NCBI RefSeq assembly: GCF_030036535.1
Contig: NZ_CP080387.1
Location: 1,426,001-1,490,000 of the forward strand
Length of the DNA stretch: 64,000 nt
Source of the DNA: Agrobacterium cucumeris
GTDB taxonomy: Bacteria > Pseudomonadota > Alphaproteobacteria > Rhizobiales > Rhizobiaceae
Reading direction: 5' to 3'
The translations under genes and the position numbers were made by a program. This document shows positions 27,463-36,011 of the stretch, one piece after another. The notes beneath the pieces were generated by a model. That model was given only the letters and a program-made list of their open reading frames with translations, was not told the origin of the DNA and searched no databases. Each line of letters starts with the position of its first letter. Position 1 is the first letter of the stretch.

Positions 27463-30306
27463 TTATCCCGCCTCGTTCACCCGCTGCATGGCGGTCTTCA
27501 GGCTTGTCAGCTGCACCTCGAGTTCCGCCTTGCGTTCGCGTTCAGTGGCCACAACCTCCGGATCGGCATTGGCCACGAATTTTTCGTTCGAGAGCTTCTT
27601 GTCGATACGTTCCATTTCCGCATCCACCTTGCCGATCGCCTTTTCAAGACGAGCCTTCTCAGCTGAGAGATCGACGAGGTTGCCGAGCGGCAGGCAGACC
27701 GTGGCTTCACCGATGATGATCTGGGCCGAACCCTTCGGCGCAACATCACCGCCGCGGATTTCATCGGCCCGCGCTAAGCGCCGGATGGCGGCGGCGTGGC
27801 GATCAAGCCGCGCTTCGGTGGAAGTGTTGGCGCCGACGACCACCAGCGAGGCAGTCGCACCCGGCGGCACATTCATCTCGGCGCGTGTCGAGCGGATGCC
27901 CGATACGAGATCGATCAGCCAGTTGATTTCCGCAGCCGAAGCGTCGTCGCGGAATTCCGGCACCGGCCAGTCGGTGAGGCAGAGCAGATCATCGCGCTCC
28001 TCGCCCTCGCCGGCCGTATGCGCCCACAGCTCTTCCGTCATGAACGGCATGAAGGGATGCAGCAGCTTGTAGATCTCATCCAGAACATAGGCCGCACAGG
28101 CCTGCGATTCCGTCTTCGCCTTTTCGTCTTCACCACCGAAGACCGGCTTCAGCAGTTCCAGATACCAGTCGCAGAACTGGTTCCAGACGAAACGATAGAG
28201 AATGCCGGAGGCATCGTTGAAACGGAAATTCTCAAGCGAGGCCGTCACGTCGCGCGCCGTATTGGCAAGCTCGGTCAGGATCCAGCGGTTGATCGTCAGC
28301 GAGGCGGTTTCGGGCAGGAAGTGCGGATCGCGCTTCACACCGTTCATCTCGGCAAAACGCGTGGCGTTCCACAGCTTGGTGCCGAAATTGCGATAACCGG
28401 CGATACGCGCGGGATCGAGCTTAACGTCGCGGCCCTGCGCCGCCATGATGGCGAGCGTGAAACGCAGCGCATCGGCGCCATATTCGTCGATCAGTTCCAA
28501 GGGATCGATGACATTGCCCTTGGACTTCGACATCTTCTGGCCGTTCTTGTCGCGAACCAGCGCGTGAATATAGACCGTGCTGAACGGCTCAACCGGGTTG
28601 CCGGCGTCGTCCTTCATGAAATGCAGGCCCATCTGCATCATGCGCACCACCCAGAACGGGATGATGTCAAAGCCGGTGACGAGCACATTGGTCGGGTAAT
28701 AACGCGCCAGTTCCGGCGTCTCTTCCGGCCAGCCCAGCGTCGAGAACGGCCAGAGCGCCGACGAGAACCAGGTGTCGAGCACGTCTTCGTCGCGGGTCAG
28801 GATTTCGCCCGGCTTGAAGTTCTCAAGCTTCTCCTCGACCCAGGCCTTCCATGGGCCTTCATGGGCGATGTAATGCTGGATGGCCGCCTGCAGCGCCTCT
28901 TCCTCGGTCTTTTCGACGAAGACCTGCCCATCCGGGCCGTACCATGCGGGAATCTGGTGTCCCCACCACAATTGCCGCGAGATACACCAGGGCTGGATGT
29001 TCTCCATCCACTGGAAATAGGTGTTTTCCCAGTTCTTCGGCACGAAATTGGTGCGGCCTTCACGAACCGAGGCAATCGCCGGCTGGGCCAGCGTCTTGTT
29101 GTCCACCCACCATTGATCGGTCAGACGCGGCTCAATCGGCACGCCGCCACGGTCGCCATGCGGCACGACGTGCTTGTGCGGCTCGATCTTGTCGAGCAGA
29201 CCGGCTTCCTCGAAGATTTCGGCGATGACCTTGCGCGCGAAGAAGCGGTCCTGTCCTTCCAGACGATCCCATGCGCCATGCAGGGCGGCCGGATGGCTGA
29301 GGCCCTCGAGGAAATCCTCATTCTCCTTGATGGAGATGGTGCCATCGATATTCATGACGTTGATGGCGCGCAGGCCACAACGCTTGCCGACCTCGAAGTC
29401 GTTGAAATCATGCGCGGGCGTGATCTTGACTGCGCCGGTGCCGGCCGTCGGATCGGCATAGTCATCGGCAACGATCGGAATCTTGCGGCCGACGATCGGC
29501 AGGATGACATGCTTGCCGACAATGCCCTTGTAACGCTCGTCTTCCGGGTTAACCGCAACACCGGTATCGCCGAGCATCGTTTCGGGACGGGTCGTGGCGA
29601 CGACGATGTAGTCGCGGGTTTCGAACTCGGTGGGCTTGCCCTCCTCGTCGAAGGCGACCGGATGTTGGTAGGTCACGCCCTTTTCCAGCGGATAACGGAA
29701 GTGCCAGAGATTGCCCTTCATCTCGATCTGCTCGACTTCCATGTCGGAAATCGCGGTCTGCAGCTTGGGGTCCCAGTTGACGAGACGCTTGTCCTTGTAG
29801 ATCAGGTTCTGCTTGTAGAGCGTGACGAAGACTTCGAGGACAGCCTCGGAGAGACCCTCGTCCATGGTGAAGCGCTCGCGCGACCAGTCACAGGATGCGC
29901 CGAGGCGTTTCAGCTGGTTGAAGATCAAGCCACCGGATTCGGCCTTCCATTCCCAGACCTTCTCCACGAAGGCCTCACGGCCCATGTCGCGGCGGCCCGG
30001 AAGCTGCTGTTCCATCAGCTTGCGCTCCACAACCATCTGGGTGGCGATGCCGGCATGGTCCATGCCCGGCTGCCACAGCACATCCTTGCCGCGCATGCGC
30101 TCGAAGCGGACCAATATGTCCTGCAGCGTGTTGTTGAGCGCATGGCCCATATGCAGGGAGCCCGTCACATTCGGCGGCGGGATGACGATGGTGAAGGTTT
30201 CCGCGCCCGGCTTGGCGTTGGCGCCGGCACGGAAAGCATTCGCCTCGTCCCATGCTTTGGCGATCTTCGGTTCGACGGCTGCGGAATCGTAGGTCTTCTC
30301 GAGCAT
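27463..30306 (-). CDS. valS: Valyl-tRNA synthetase
   Basis: A class I aminoacyl-tRNA synthetase of 947 aa that charges and edits tRNA-Val. The HIGH motif is NVTGSLHMGHALNN, with the two His at residues 52 and 55. The editing (CP1) insert includes the TTRPETMLGDTGVAV motif. KMSKS appears as GQKMSKSKGNVIDP in the second half. The C-terminus (last 65 residues) is the ValRS coiled coil that clasps the tRNA. It is a stand-alone unit with its own terminator, upstream of the FadL-like gene and downstream of popZ in the same direction. Confidence 0.98.
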   Translation of the reverse strand: MLEKTYDSAAVEPKIAKAWDEANAFRAGANAKPGAETFTIVIPPPNVTGSLHMGHALNNTLQDILVRFERMRGKDVLWQPGMDHAGIATQMVVERKLMEQQLPGRRDMGREAFVEKVWEWKAESGGLIFNQLKRLGASCDWSRERFTMDEGLSEAVLEVFVTLYKQNLIYKDKRLVNWDPKLQTAISDMEVEQIEMKGNLWHFRYPLEKGVTYQHPVAFDEEGKPTEFETRDYIVVATTRPETMLGDTGVAVNPEDERYKGIVGKHVILPIVGRKIPIVADDYADPTAGTGAVKITPAHDFNDFEVGKRCGLRAINVMNIDGTISIKENEDFLEGLSHPAALHGAWDRLEGQDRFFARKVIAEIFEEAGLLDKIEPHKHVVPHGDRGGVPIEPRLTDQWWVDNKTLAQPAIASVREGRTNFVPKNWENTYFQWMENIQPWCISRQLWWGHQIPAWYGPDGQVFVEKTEEEALQAAIQHYIAHEGPWKAWVEEKLENFKPGEILTRDEDVLDTWFSSALWPFSTLGWPEETPELARYYPTNVLVTGFDIIPFWVVRMMQMGLHFMKDDAGNPVEPFSTVYIHALVRDKNGQKMSKSKGNVIDPLELIDEYGADALRFTLAIMAAQGRDVKLDPARIAGYRNFGTKLWNATRFAEMNGVKRDPHFLPETASLTINRWILTELANTARDVTASLENFRFNDASGILYRFVWNQFCDWYLELLKPVFGGEDEKAKTESQACAAYVLDEIYKLLHPFMPFMTEELWAHTAGEGEERDDLLCLTDWPVPEFRDDASAAEINWLIDLVSGIRSTRAEMNVPPGATASLVVVGANTSTEARLDRHAAAIRRLARADEIRGGDVAPKGSAQIIIGEATVCLPLGNLVDLSAEKARLEKAIGKVDAEMERIDKKLSNEKFVANADPEVVATERERKAELEVQLTSLKTAMQRVNEAG

Positions 30307-30450
30307 TTCCTGACCTGAATTTTAGAGTTCTTGTGTGGATTTTTTTAAATAAGGATGGATGGTCGAGAGTCAACAGAAACCGACCTGCTTAAGCCGCCGA
30401 TGGGGCGACCCTGCATATGACTATGCCCCGATAACGCCTTCATCTTCAAC

Positions 30451-30478
30451 AAAAAAGCCGCCCCGATGGCGGAGCGGC
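30451..30478 (-). terminator. Intrinsic terminator of popZ
   Basis: A G+C-rich hairpin (GCCGC...GCGGC at 30457-30478, or the inner CCGCC/GGCGG) is followed on the - strand by six T residues. It lies 50 bp past the popZ stop. Confidence 0.78.
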
Positions 30479-30528
30479 CCCTGTTTCGTCACGGCCTGGC
30501 GCATTTGAGACAGGCGGCCAGAGAGAAC

Positions 30529-31488
30529 TTAACGGCGCGAACCGCGTGCGACGCGCTCGATTTCCTCGCGCACGAGACGCTCCACCAAAGTCGGCAGATT
30601 GTCTTCCAGCCAGTCCTGCAACATCGGGCGCAGCATCTCGGCAGCCAGATCCTCGATCGAGCGGCGCTCGACGCCATCGAACACATCAGCAAGTTCGCTG
30701 AAGGAACGGGCGATCTGGGCACCGGCGGCAGCGGAAATGAGATTGAGCGACAAAGCGCTCTCGGCTTCAACCTCCGGCTCGGCCAGATCGAATTTCGGCA
30801 TCTCGACGGCCGGCTGGTGCACTTCGATTTCAAAATGCTCCTTGGGGAGCGGCGTCTCGATCGCGCCACGCAACGCAAGCTGCTCAAAAGGGTTCTCGGC
30901 AAAAGGCGCATTTTCGATGGCAGCGGCGGCGGCGCGATCCTCGGTAGCAAAAGGCACGGGCTGTTCGCTGGCAGCGGCAGCGGTTGCCGCCATCAGCGGC
31001 CGCACATCCGTCGGACGCTGCGGCACCGGACGTTCAGCCTGTATTGCGCTCGGGGAAGATGCGGCGGGCGCAGCCGGTGCGGGCTCTGTAGCGCCACGCT
31101 GCGCCTGCGCTGCAAATGCCTGTGGTCCCATCGCGGCGTTACGGTCGGCGGCGGCGCGAACACGGGCTGCAACGTCGGCCAGCGACATGGTCTTCTCGGC
31201 GGAGATTTCCGGCTGTTCCGGCATCGGCCTTTCGGAAGCCGGCGAATAATCCTGCGCAGGCCGCGCACCATAGGCCTGGTTTGCGGCGGGAGGAACGCGG
31301 GCCGGCGGGCTGACGGGCTCCGTCACGAAGGCCGCTTCACCGGCAGCATCGTCTTCATCGTCATAGACCGGCGGCAACTGTCCGGAAAACGCACCGGCAG
31401 GTCCCGGCTCGTTGCTCTCGATGATCCGGCGTATCGACGCCAGAATCTCTTCCATGGACGGTTCACGCGCTACGCTTGGCTGAGCCAT
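30529..31488 (-). CDS. popZ: Polar organising protein PopZ (DUF2497)
   Basis: A self-assembling pole-organising protein that in Caulobacter anchors the chromosome origin and in Agrobacterium marks the growing pole. The 319-aa protein has the diagnostic design: an N-terminal conserved helix (SMEEILASIRRIIESNE, residues 11-27), a long Pro/Ala/Glu-rich disordered middle (about 28-250) and the C-terminal DUF2497 helices (RRSIEDLAAEMLRPMLQDWL then LPTLVERLVREEIERVARG) that drive oligomerisation. The middle is longer than in Caulobacter PopZ (177 aa), as known for Agrobacterium. Its position next to valS agrees with rhizobial gene order. It has a terminator just downstream. Confidence 0.92.
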   Translation of the reverse strand: MAQPSVAREPSMEEILASIRRIIESNEPGPAGAFSGQLPPVYDDEDDAAGEAAFVTEPVSPPARVPPAANQAYGARPAQDYSPASERPMPEQPEISAEKTMSLADVAARVRAAADRNAAMGPQAFAAQAQRGATEPAPAAPAASSPSAIQAERPVPQRPTDVRPLMAATAAAASEQPVPFATEDRAAAAAIENAPFAENPFEQLALRGAIETPLPKEHFEIEVHQPAVEMPKFDLAEPEVEAESALSLNLISAAAGAQIARSFSELADVFDGVERRSIEDLAAEMLRPMLQDWLEDNLPTLVERLVREEIERVARGSRR

Positions 31489-31898
31489 ATCAATCCCCGG
31501 TTTCCACTCTTGAGCGCGCAGGCCGTATCCCTCCGGATACCGGACATGGCGCTTTGCACCTGTTCAATTCTTACATCGCGTCCGTGACAGCCGAAGCCGG
31601 CTGCCGCGCCGATGTTCTGAAACATGTTCGGACAAAACCGCCGGGCGTTTTTGCCGTCCCTGTCGCAGGGTCATGCGGGGCAGAAATACGCACACCCCGA
31701 ATCACCCTTAGTCTAGGGCAGCATGGTCAGGAACTAAATCACTGATTCGACAAGTTTCACGGTGATGCACAGCTTTGTGAGAACAGGCTGTCAAGGCACC
31801 GCCGCGGACAAGCGGGGCGCAGCATACAGGCCCCGCAAAAACAAACGCCGGGGCGGAAGGTCCACCCCGGCGTAACCGGCAACGAATATATCGATGGA
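31489..31898. other. Gap between popZ and the second pcm-like gene
   Basis: About 410 bp with no supported gene. In other rhizobia I recall a tolC gene between these two neighbours, and none is present here. The right end holds the terminator of the pcm-like gene (31838-31873). The remainder presumably carries the popZ promoter on the - strand. Confidence 0.45.
31838..31873 (-). terminator. Intrinsic terminator of the pcm-like gene
   Basis: A perfect 9-bp stem ACGCCGGGG/CCCCGGCGT (31845-31853 with 31865-31873) is followed on the - strand by TTGTTTTTG. It lies 26 bp past the stop. Confidence 0.85.
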
Positions 31899-32567
31899 TC
31901 AGAAAACGAATTCTGCCGCCTTGGCAAAACCGGGCAGAGGCTTGATGGAGGCGTTGAAAGAGCTTGCAGCCGATGTGCTGTTGCCATCACGGCGATAGAC
32001 GGTGGCCTTTGCGGCATTGCCATATCCGACAACAACGACCAGACGTCCGCCGTCGCGCAGCTGGTCGGTCAGCGCCGCCGGCACTTCCTCGACGGAACCG
32101 TTGACGAAAACCAGATCATAGGGCGCTTCGCTTGCATAACCCTTTTCAAGATCGCCGGTCACGACAGCGACATTGTCATATCCGAGCGATGCCAGCGTCT
32201 CGGTTGCCTGCGCCGCCAGCGCTTCGTCACATTCAAGCGACACCACCGAACCGGCCAGCTGGGAAAGGATGGCTGCCGCGTAACCGGAACCACCGCCGAC
32301 TTCCAGCACCACATCTTCCTTGGAGACGGCGGCAAGCTGCAGCAGTTTCGCCAGCGGCGAAGCCTTCATGACATAGCGCGCCGGGCGGCCGTCACGGGCC
32401 GGACAGATCTGCATATCCTCATCCGCATAGGCAATCTGCCGCACGCCCGCCGGCACGAAAGCCTCGCGCGGCACGCTCAAAAACGCCTTCAGCACCGAAT
32501 GCGAAGTCACGTCAGTCGTGCGCAGCTGGCTGTCGACCATATTGGCGCGCGCGGTTTCGAAATCCAT
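31899..32567 (-). CDS. Second protein-L-isoaspartate O-methyltransferase-family protein
   Basis: A SAM-dependent methyltransferase of 222 aa in the PCMT family. It opens with the family motif FETARANMVDSQLRTTDV, and SAM motif I is VVLEVGGGSGYAAAILSQL near residues 87-105. It differs from the pcm gene at 8951-9604 in lacking the typical substrate-binding segment, and belongs to the alphaproteobacterial branch usually found beside tolC and of unproven activity. The second of two adjacent ATGs (32567) is preferred because AAGGA lies 5 bases before it. The tRNA-Cys gene lies upstream on the same strand. Confidence 0.88.
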   Translation of the reverse strand: MDFETARANMVDSQLRTTDVTSHSVLKAFLSVPREAFVPAGVRQIAYADEDMQICPARDGRPARYVMKASPLAKLLQLAAVSKEDVVLEVGGGSGYAAAILSQLAGSVVSLECDEALAAQATETLASLGYDNVAVVTGDLEKGYASEAPYDLVFVNGSVEEVPAALTDQLRDGGRLVVVVGYGNAAKATVYRRDGNSTSAASSFNASIKPLPGFAKAAEFVF

Positions 32568-32814
32568 CATGTCCTTATCGCCTCAATTTCACGGATGCCG
32601 GTCGGGAAGCCTCGGCTCCAAAAGCTCAAAACGGCGCGGGTTTCCCCTCACCTTTGGATAATCTCATAATTGCCAAGGCGCGCGCTTTCAAGCGTGGTGA
32701 GTGGGATGTGCGGGAAAAAGCGAAATGACGGAGATATTTTAAAACAGCAAAGGCGGTCAATCACCGTAAAGCGGGAGATATGCTCAAGACAACATTTGCT
32801 ATTTGTGGAAATTT

Positions 32815-32888
32815 TGGAGGCCTCGCCCGGAATTGAACCGGGGTACAAGGATTTGCAGTCCTCTGCGTCACCACTCCGCCACGAGGCC
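32815..32888 (-). tRNA. tRNA-Cys (GCA), CCA end encoded
   Basis: A full cloverleaf reads on the - strand. The acceptor stem GGCCTCG/CGAGGCC pairs 7 bp (32882-32888 with 32819-32825). The anticodon loop CTGCAAA shows anticodon GCA on the stem GAGGA/TCCTT-type arm. The T arm CCCGG TTCAATT CCGGG is perfect. The discriminator is T followed by an encoded CCA (32815-32817). No integrated element or direct repeat is seen at either end. Confidence 0.96.
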
Positions 32889-33127
32889 TCACACGCTCTT
32901 CATTCGAGCGATGGCGGGCATTTAGAACGAATCCATTTTGGGCGCAAGAGGGTTCGTTCCGAATGTGGTGTTTTTTCAGACCTCATAGGCGCCATGCAGC
33001 CGCCCACGGTCTAAGGGGTTAAGATTGCGTGCTTTTTCGTATCTTCCTCATATTCCAGAAGAAACAACGCCCGCATCCGCCGCAATTGCGGCAGTGCGGG
33101 CGGTGGCTCAGTCCCAAGGGTGGTCGA

Positions 33128-33280
33128 TCAAATCCGCCCAAGCAGAACCAGGATCAGGACGATAACCAGAACCAGTCCGAGACCGCCCGACGGGCCATAA
33201 CCGTAATTATGGTAACCCCAGCTGGGCAGCGCGCCGATCAGGAACAGAATAAGCAGGATGACGAGGATGGTGCCGAGCAT
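33128..33280 (-). CDS. DUF3309 small membrane protein
   Basis: A 50-aa protein too short for standard gene finding. It has an N-terminal membrane helix MLGTILVILLILFLIGALP, the family motif SWGYHNYGYGPSGGLGLVLVI and a second hydrophobic helix ending LGRI. This WGY...GYGPSGG core is diagnostic for DUF3309, small proteins common in alpha- and betaproteobacteria and of unknown role, often stress-linked. GGAGGG lies 7 bases before the ATG. It is divergent from the next candidate gene. Confidence 0.85.
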   Translation of the reverse strand: MLGTILVILLILFLIGALPSWGYHNYGYGPSGGLGLVLVIVLILVLLGRI

Positions 33281-33808
33281 GTTTAACCCTCCGCTATTGG
33301 CATGTCTTGTGCCTGATTCAATGACGCAGCATGAAAAAGGTTCCCTTCAGTTCCCGCGCTGCGGCCTGCTTCCCAAAAAGCATCGTAGCCGTTTCAACGG
33401 GTTAAAGCGCTATCTGCGATGAGCCCGTGTCTGCTTCCGTTGGCTGAAATAATTTGCCGGATAAACGTCTTCGCCCGCAGGCATTGAAATGGCGCAGGTC
33501 TCAAGGCCAAACGTCAGGGGCTTCGATGACCGGCGATGGCAGCGATTTATTCGTGGTAATTTTTCGGCCTATGTCCATTGGCGGTTGTTCGTTATACTAT
33601 AACAAGTCCCCCGTACCCTGAAACTGGCGGGAGACAGAGAGATCTGGCATCACTGGCAGTGCGCCAGATCTCTCCCGCCCTCCCCGGCAGCAACAAATCT
33701 CCCCCCTTGCGGCACACGGATATTTTACTGGCGGTGACAGGCGCTTCTCTTGCCTTGCCGGTTTCACTCCGGCTAGACCCCGGACCGGGAGGGAGAAACG
33801 AGAATCAT
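33281..33808. other. Gene-free gap holding a composite hairpin
   Basis: About 530 bp with no supported coding sequence. The notable structure is the composite palindrome at 33626-33679, listed separately. Purine-poor stretches such as AATCTCCCCCCTTG near 33700 resemble repeat-derived sequence. Confidence 0.4.
33626..33679. repeat. Composite 54-bp palindrome
   Basis: Outer arms GGCGGGA/TCCCGCC (33626-33632 with 33673-33679), middle arms GAGATCTGGC/GCCAGATCTC (33639-33648 with 33663-33672) and an inner CACTGGCAGTG are nested around one centre, with a 6-base bulge on the left. All arms pair perfectly. It is probably a dispersed rhizobial palindrome or the leader hairpin of the small gene that follows. 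Confidence 0.7.
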
Positions 33809-33913
33809 ATGTCCGGTTTTGCGAACCTCATCCCGCTTTTCATCTTTGGCCTCCTCGTCTACGCTTTCTTCCGCTGGGTCGCGCGCGACATTCAGAATCC
33901 GAAAAGCAAATAG
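33809..33913 (+). CDS. Tiny membrane protein, 34 aa (candidate)
   Basis: MSGFANLIPLFIFGLLVYAFFRWVARDI gives one clear membrane helix followed by a basic, polar tail ending NPKSK. A GAGAA purine stretch lies 4 bases before the ATG, and a GGGAG stands further up. The size and lack of a recognised family keep confidence low, but it belongs to a patch of similar small proteins (33128-35047). Confidence 0.4.
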   Translation: MSGFANLIPLFIFGLLVYAFFRWVARDIQNPKSK

Positions 33914-33999
33914 ACAGGACGAATAATCCTTGATCTTCTTGCCCGCCGGGAACCGCTGCGCCTCCATATCGTTTTCGCAGACGCACTTCGGAGGACAGG

Positions 34000-34305
34000 A
34001 TGAAAACGCTCCTATCATCGGCCACTATCGCGCTCCCACTGGTGCTGGCGGGATGCACCACGGTCGGACCGCCCCCCTATACTGGACCGACGCCCTATGT
34101 CGCACCGATCCCCGGCAGCATTACCTATAGAGGCCAGCCGCGCACCAAGCTGACGAAATCGCCGATCGGCAGCACCTTCAGCCACGAATTCCGTATCGAT
34201 GGCAGCACAAGGGCGGTGGAAACCTACCGCATCGCGCCAGACCGCTCGCTGGAACTCATCGACCGGCGCATCATTCGCGACTGGCTTTTCGGACGCGACG
34301 ACTGA
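34000..34305 (+). CDS. Small putative lipoprotein
   Basis: A 101-aa protein with a lipoprotein signal: positive start, hydrophobic core SSATIALPLVLAGC, lipobox LAGC with Cys19, then a Pro/Tyr-rich linker (GPPPYTGPTPYVAPIPG). The C-terminal half, from about residue 47 (RTKLTKSPIGSTFSHEFRID), is a compact polar domain I do not recognise. GGAGG lies 6 bases before the ATG. It probably sits in the inner or outer membrane facing the periplasm. Confidence 0.75.
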   Translation: MKTLLSSATIALPLVLAGCTTVGPPPYTGPTPYVAPIPGSITYRGQPRTKLTKSPIGSTFSHEFRIDGSTRAVETYRIAPDRSLELIDRRIIRDWLFGRDD

Positions 34306-34388
34306 CCGCACCACAGCCGGGCCGAAACGGATTGCGCATTCAGGCCGCTTCGGTTAGAGCCGGGCACGACAAACAATACGGATAGGCG

Positions 34389-34634
34389 ATGAACACGCGC
34401 TGGCAAAAACCCGTCCTGATCGCGTTTGAAGCGCCGGGCGAATATACGAGCATCGAAACCACGCAGGCAGCCTCCTGGGCGCTGATCGAAGACTGGCCGA
34501 TCGAAGATGGCGATGCGCTGGACAAGGCGCTGCTCGTCTGCGCCGCCGTCGATGCCGGTCGGAAAAAGCCGGAAGATGCGCGCAAGGCTTTCCTCGCCGC
34601 CGCCATCGAAGCGGGCCTCGATTTCAAGGCCTGA
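34389..34634 (+). CDS. DUF982 protein
   Basis: An 81-aa cytosolic protein made of one DUF982 domain. It has WQKPVLIAFEAPGEY at the start, then AASWALIEDWP near residue 28 and ALLVCAAVDAGRKKPEDARKAFLAAAIEAG, the conserved A-x-x-x-L-...-W core and C-terminal helix of this family, which is almost confined to Rhizobiales and is present in many copies per genome. Function unknown. Confidence 0.82.
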   Translation: MNTRWQKPVLIAFEAPGEYTSIETTQAASWALIEDWPIEDGDALDKALLVCAAVDAGRKKPEDARKAFLAAAIEAGLDFKA

Positions 34635-34721
34635 CGGGAACTGGCTCGCCTGCCGCAGGACGATGCGATGTGCCCTGCGGCGCTGAATTTTCAAGACAAC
34701 AGGTTGGATGGATAAAAACCG

Positions 34722-34829
34722 ATGGAAGCTTCCGGAAACATGAAAAAAGCCCTGTTCATCTTTCTTCTCTCCTGCCTCGCAATCGGCCTCATCGGCCATC
34801 TCGTCGTCGCCTTCGTCGTCACGGGCTGA
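34722..34829 (+). CDS. Tiny membrane protein, 35 aa (candidate)
   Basis: MEASGNMKKALFIFLLSCLAIGLIGHLVVAFVVTG is a single hydrophobic helix with a lysine-flanked start. A second possible start is the internal ATG at 34740, preceded by GGAAAC. There is no known family. Its position among other short membrane ORFs supports it; proof needs translation data. Confidence 0.35.
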   Translation: MEASGNMKKALFIFLLSCLAIGLIGHLVVAFVVTG

Positions 34830-34957
34830 AGCGTCCAGATCGCCTTCGCCACACGCGGAATGGCAAGGCATTAAAAATCTCTAAATTTCATTCTTCTGTT
34901 ATGGAACCGCAATAGGCTCTGTCCGTTCTCTTTTCGCCCGACACAAGGAGGATTGAA

Positions 34958-35047
34958 ATGCGTGACGGATTGAACGGTTTTCTAGAAATATCGATGCTCG
35001 GCTTCGTGGTCGCAAGCTGCCTTTTCATGGTCAACCTGCCGATCTGA
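34958..35047 (+). CDS. Tiny membrane protein, 29 aa (candidate)
   Basis: MRDGLNGFLEISMLGFVVASCLFMVNLPI is one predicted membrane helix. The reason to accept so short a frame is a perfect AAGGAGG seven bases before the ATG, followed downstream by a strong hairpin terminator (35101-35133). No family recognised. Confidence 0.5.
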   Translation: MRDGLNGFLEISMLGFVVASCLFMVNLPI

Positions 35048-35100
35048 CCCGCCTTAAAAAATCCTTTCCTGAGGATGCCGGCGATTAAAAATGCCGGAAC

Positions 35101-35133
35101 AGAAAATGCGGCCTTTTGGGCCGCATTCTTTTT
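35101..35133. terminator. Bidirectional intrinsic terminator
   Basis: A perfect 9-bp stem AATGCGGCC/GGCCGCATT (35105-35113 with 35119-35127) is followed by CTTTTTC on the + strand and preceded by AGAAAA. It lies between the tiny + strand gene and the wrbA stop, so it probably serves both. Confidence 0.82.
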
Positions 35134-35149
35134 CAAAGAACCGTGAAAA

Positions 35150-35749
35150 TCAGGCAGAGAGCTTGGCAGCGATTTTTGCCACATGCGCGCCCTGGAAGCG
35201 TGCGCCTTCGAGTTCGATTTCGGAAGGCTGGCGCGAGCCGTCGCCATCGGTGATGGTGGAAGCACCATAGGGCGAACCGCCCTTGATTTCATCGACGCCC
35301 ATCTGGCCCTGGAAAGCATAGGGCAGCCCGACAACGGCCATGCCGTGATGCAGGAAGGTGGGAATGAAACCGAGAATGGTCGATTCCTGACCGCCATGCT
35401 GGGTCGCGGAAGAGGTAAAGGCCGAGCCAACCTTGCCGACCAGCTTGCCGTTGAACCACAGACCGCCGGTCTGATCCCAGAAATTGCGCATCTGCGAGGC
35501 GACCGTACCGAAGCGCGTGCCGGCGCCGACGATGATGGCGTCGTATTCAGCCAGTTCTTCCACCGTCGCCACCGGGGCCGACTGGTCCATCTTGAAATGG
35601 GAGGCCTTGGCGACCTCTTCCGGCACCAGTTCGGGAACGCGCTTCACCACGGCTTCCGCGCCGGTGGACTTGACGCCTTCGGCGACCGCATAGGCCATCG
35701 TCTCGATATGGCCGTAAGCGGAGTAATAAAGTACCAAAACCTTCGTCAT
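35150..35749 (-). CDS. wrbA: NAD(P)H:quinone oxidoreductase WrbA
   Basis: A flavodoxin-like FMN enzyme of 199 aa that reduces quinones by two electrons. It opens with [17 protein letters not shown] (FMN phosphate loop, residues 3-19). [29 protein letters not shown] is the isoalloxazine-binding block, and the last half has [16 protein letters not shown] and PYGASTI, typical of WrbA. I chose the ATG at 35749 because it gives the exact family length; the frame extends 51 codons upstream but that part is not WrbA-like. Confidence 0.95.
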   Translation of the reverse strand: MTKVLVLYYSAYGHIETMAYAVAEGVKSTGAEAVVKRVPELVPEEVAKASHFKMDQSAPVATVEELAEYDAIIVGAGTRFGTVASQMRNFWDQTGGLWFNGKLVGKVGSAFTSSATQHGGQESTILGFIPTFLHHGMAVVGLPYAFQGQMGVDEIKGGSPYGASTITDGDGSRQPSEIELEGARFQGAHVAKIAAKLSA

Positions 35750-36011
35750 TCTCTTTGTTTCCTTTGCTGGAATTGTTTCCGGCGTACCGGCCAGAAGCTT
35801 TTTCAAAAACTGGATGATCATCGGCGTTGACCCGTCAAATGTATGTGACGAAAACCTAGCCCACGGCCCCTCCTCCCGCCAGCCGGGGATTGGCATACGC
35901 ACTGTTCACCATGAGTGAACGGAAAACCGGAATGTCAACCATTTACAAAAGGACATTTTTTCAAAACTGCTTTGCATTCATCGGGAGCAGGGCTAACGTC
36001 AGGGGAAACAG

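Noticed and set aside
27796..30318. 840-aa open frame on the + strand
   Set aside because: Mirror of valS.
32815..32888. tRNA-Cys as a mobile-element attachment site
   Set aside because: No integrase, direct repeat of the tRNA end or composition change on either side.
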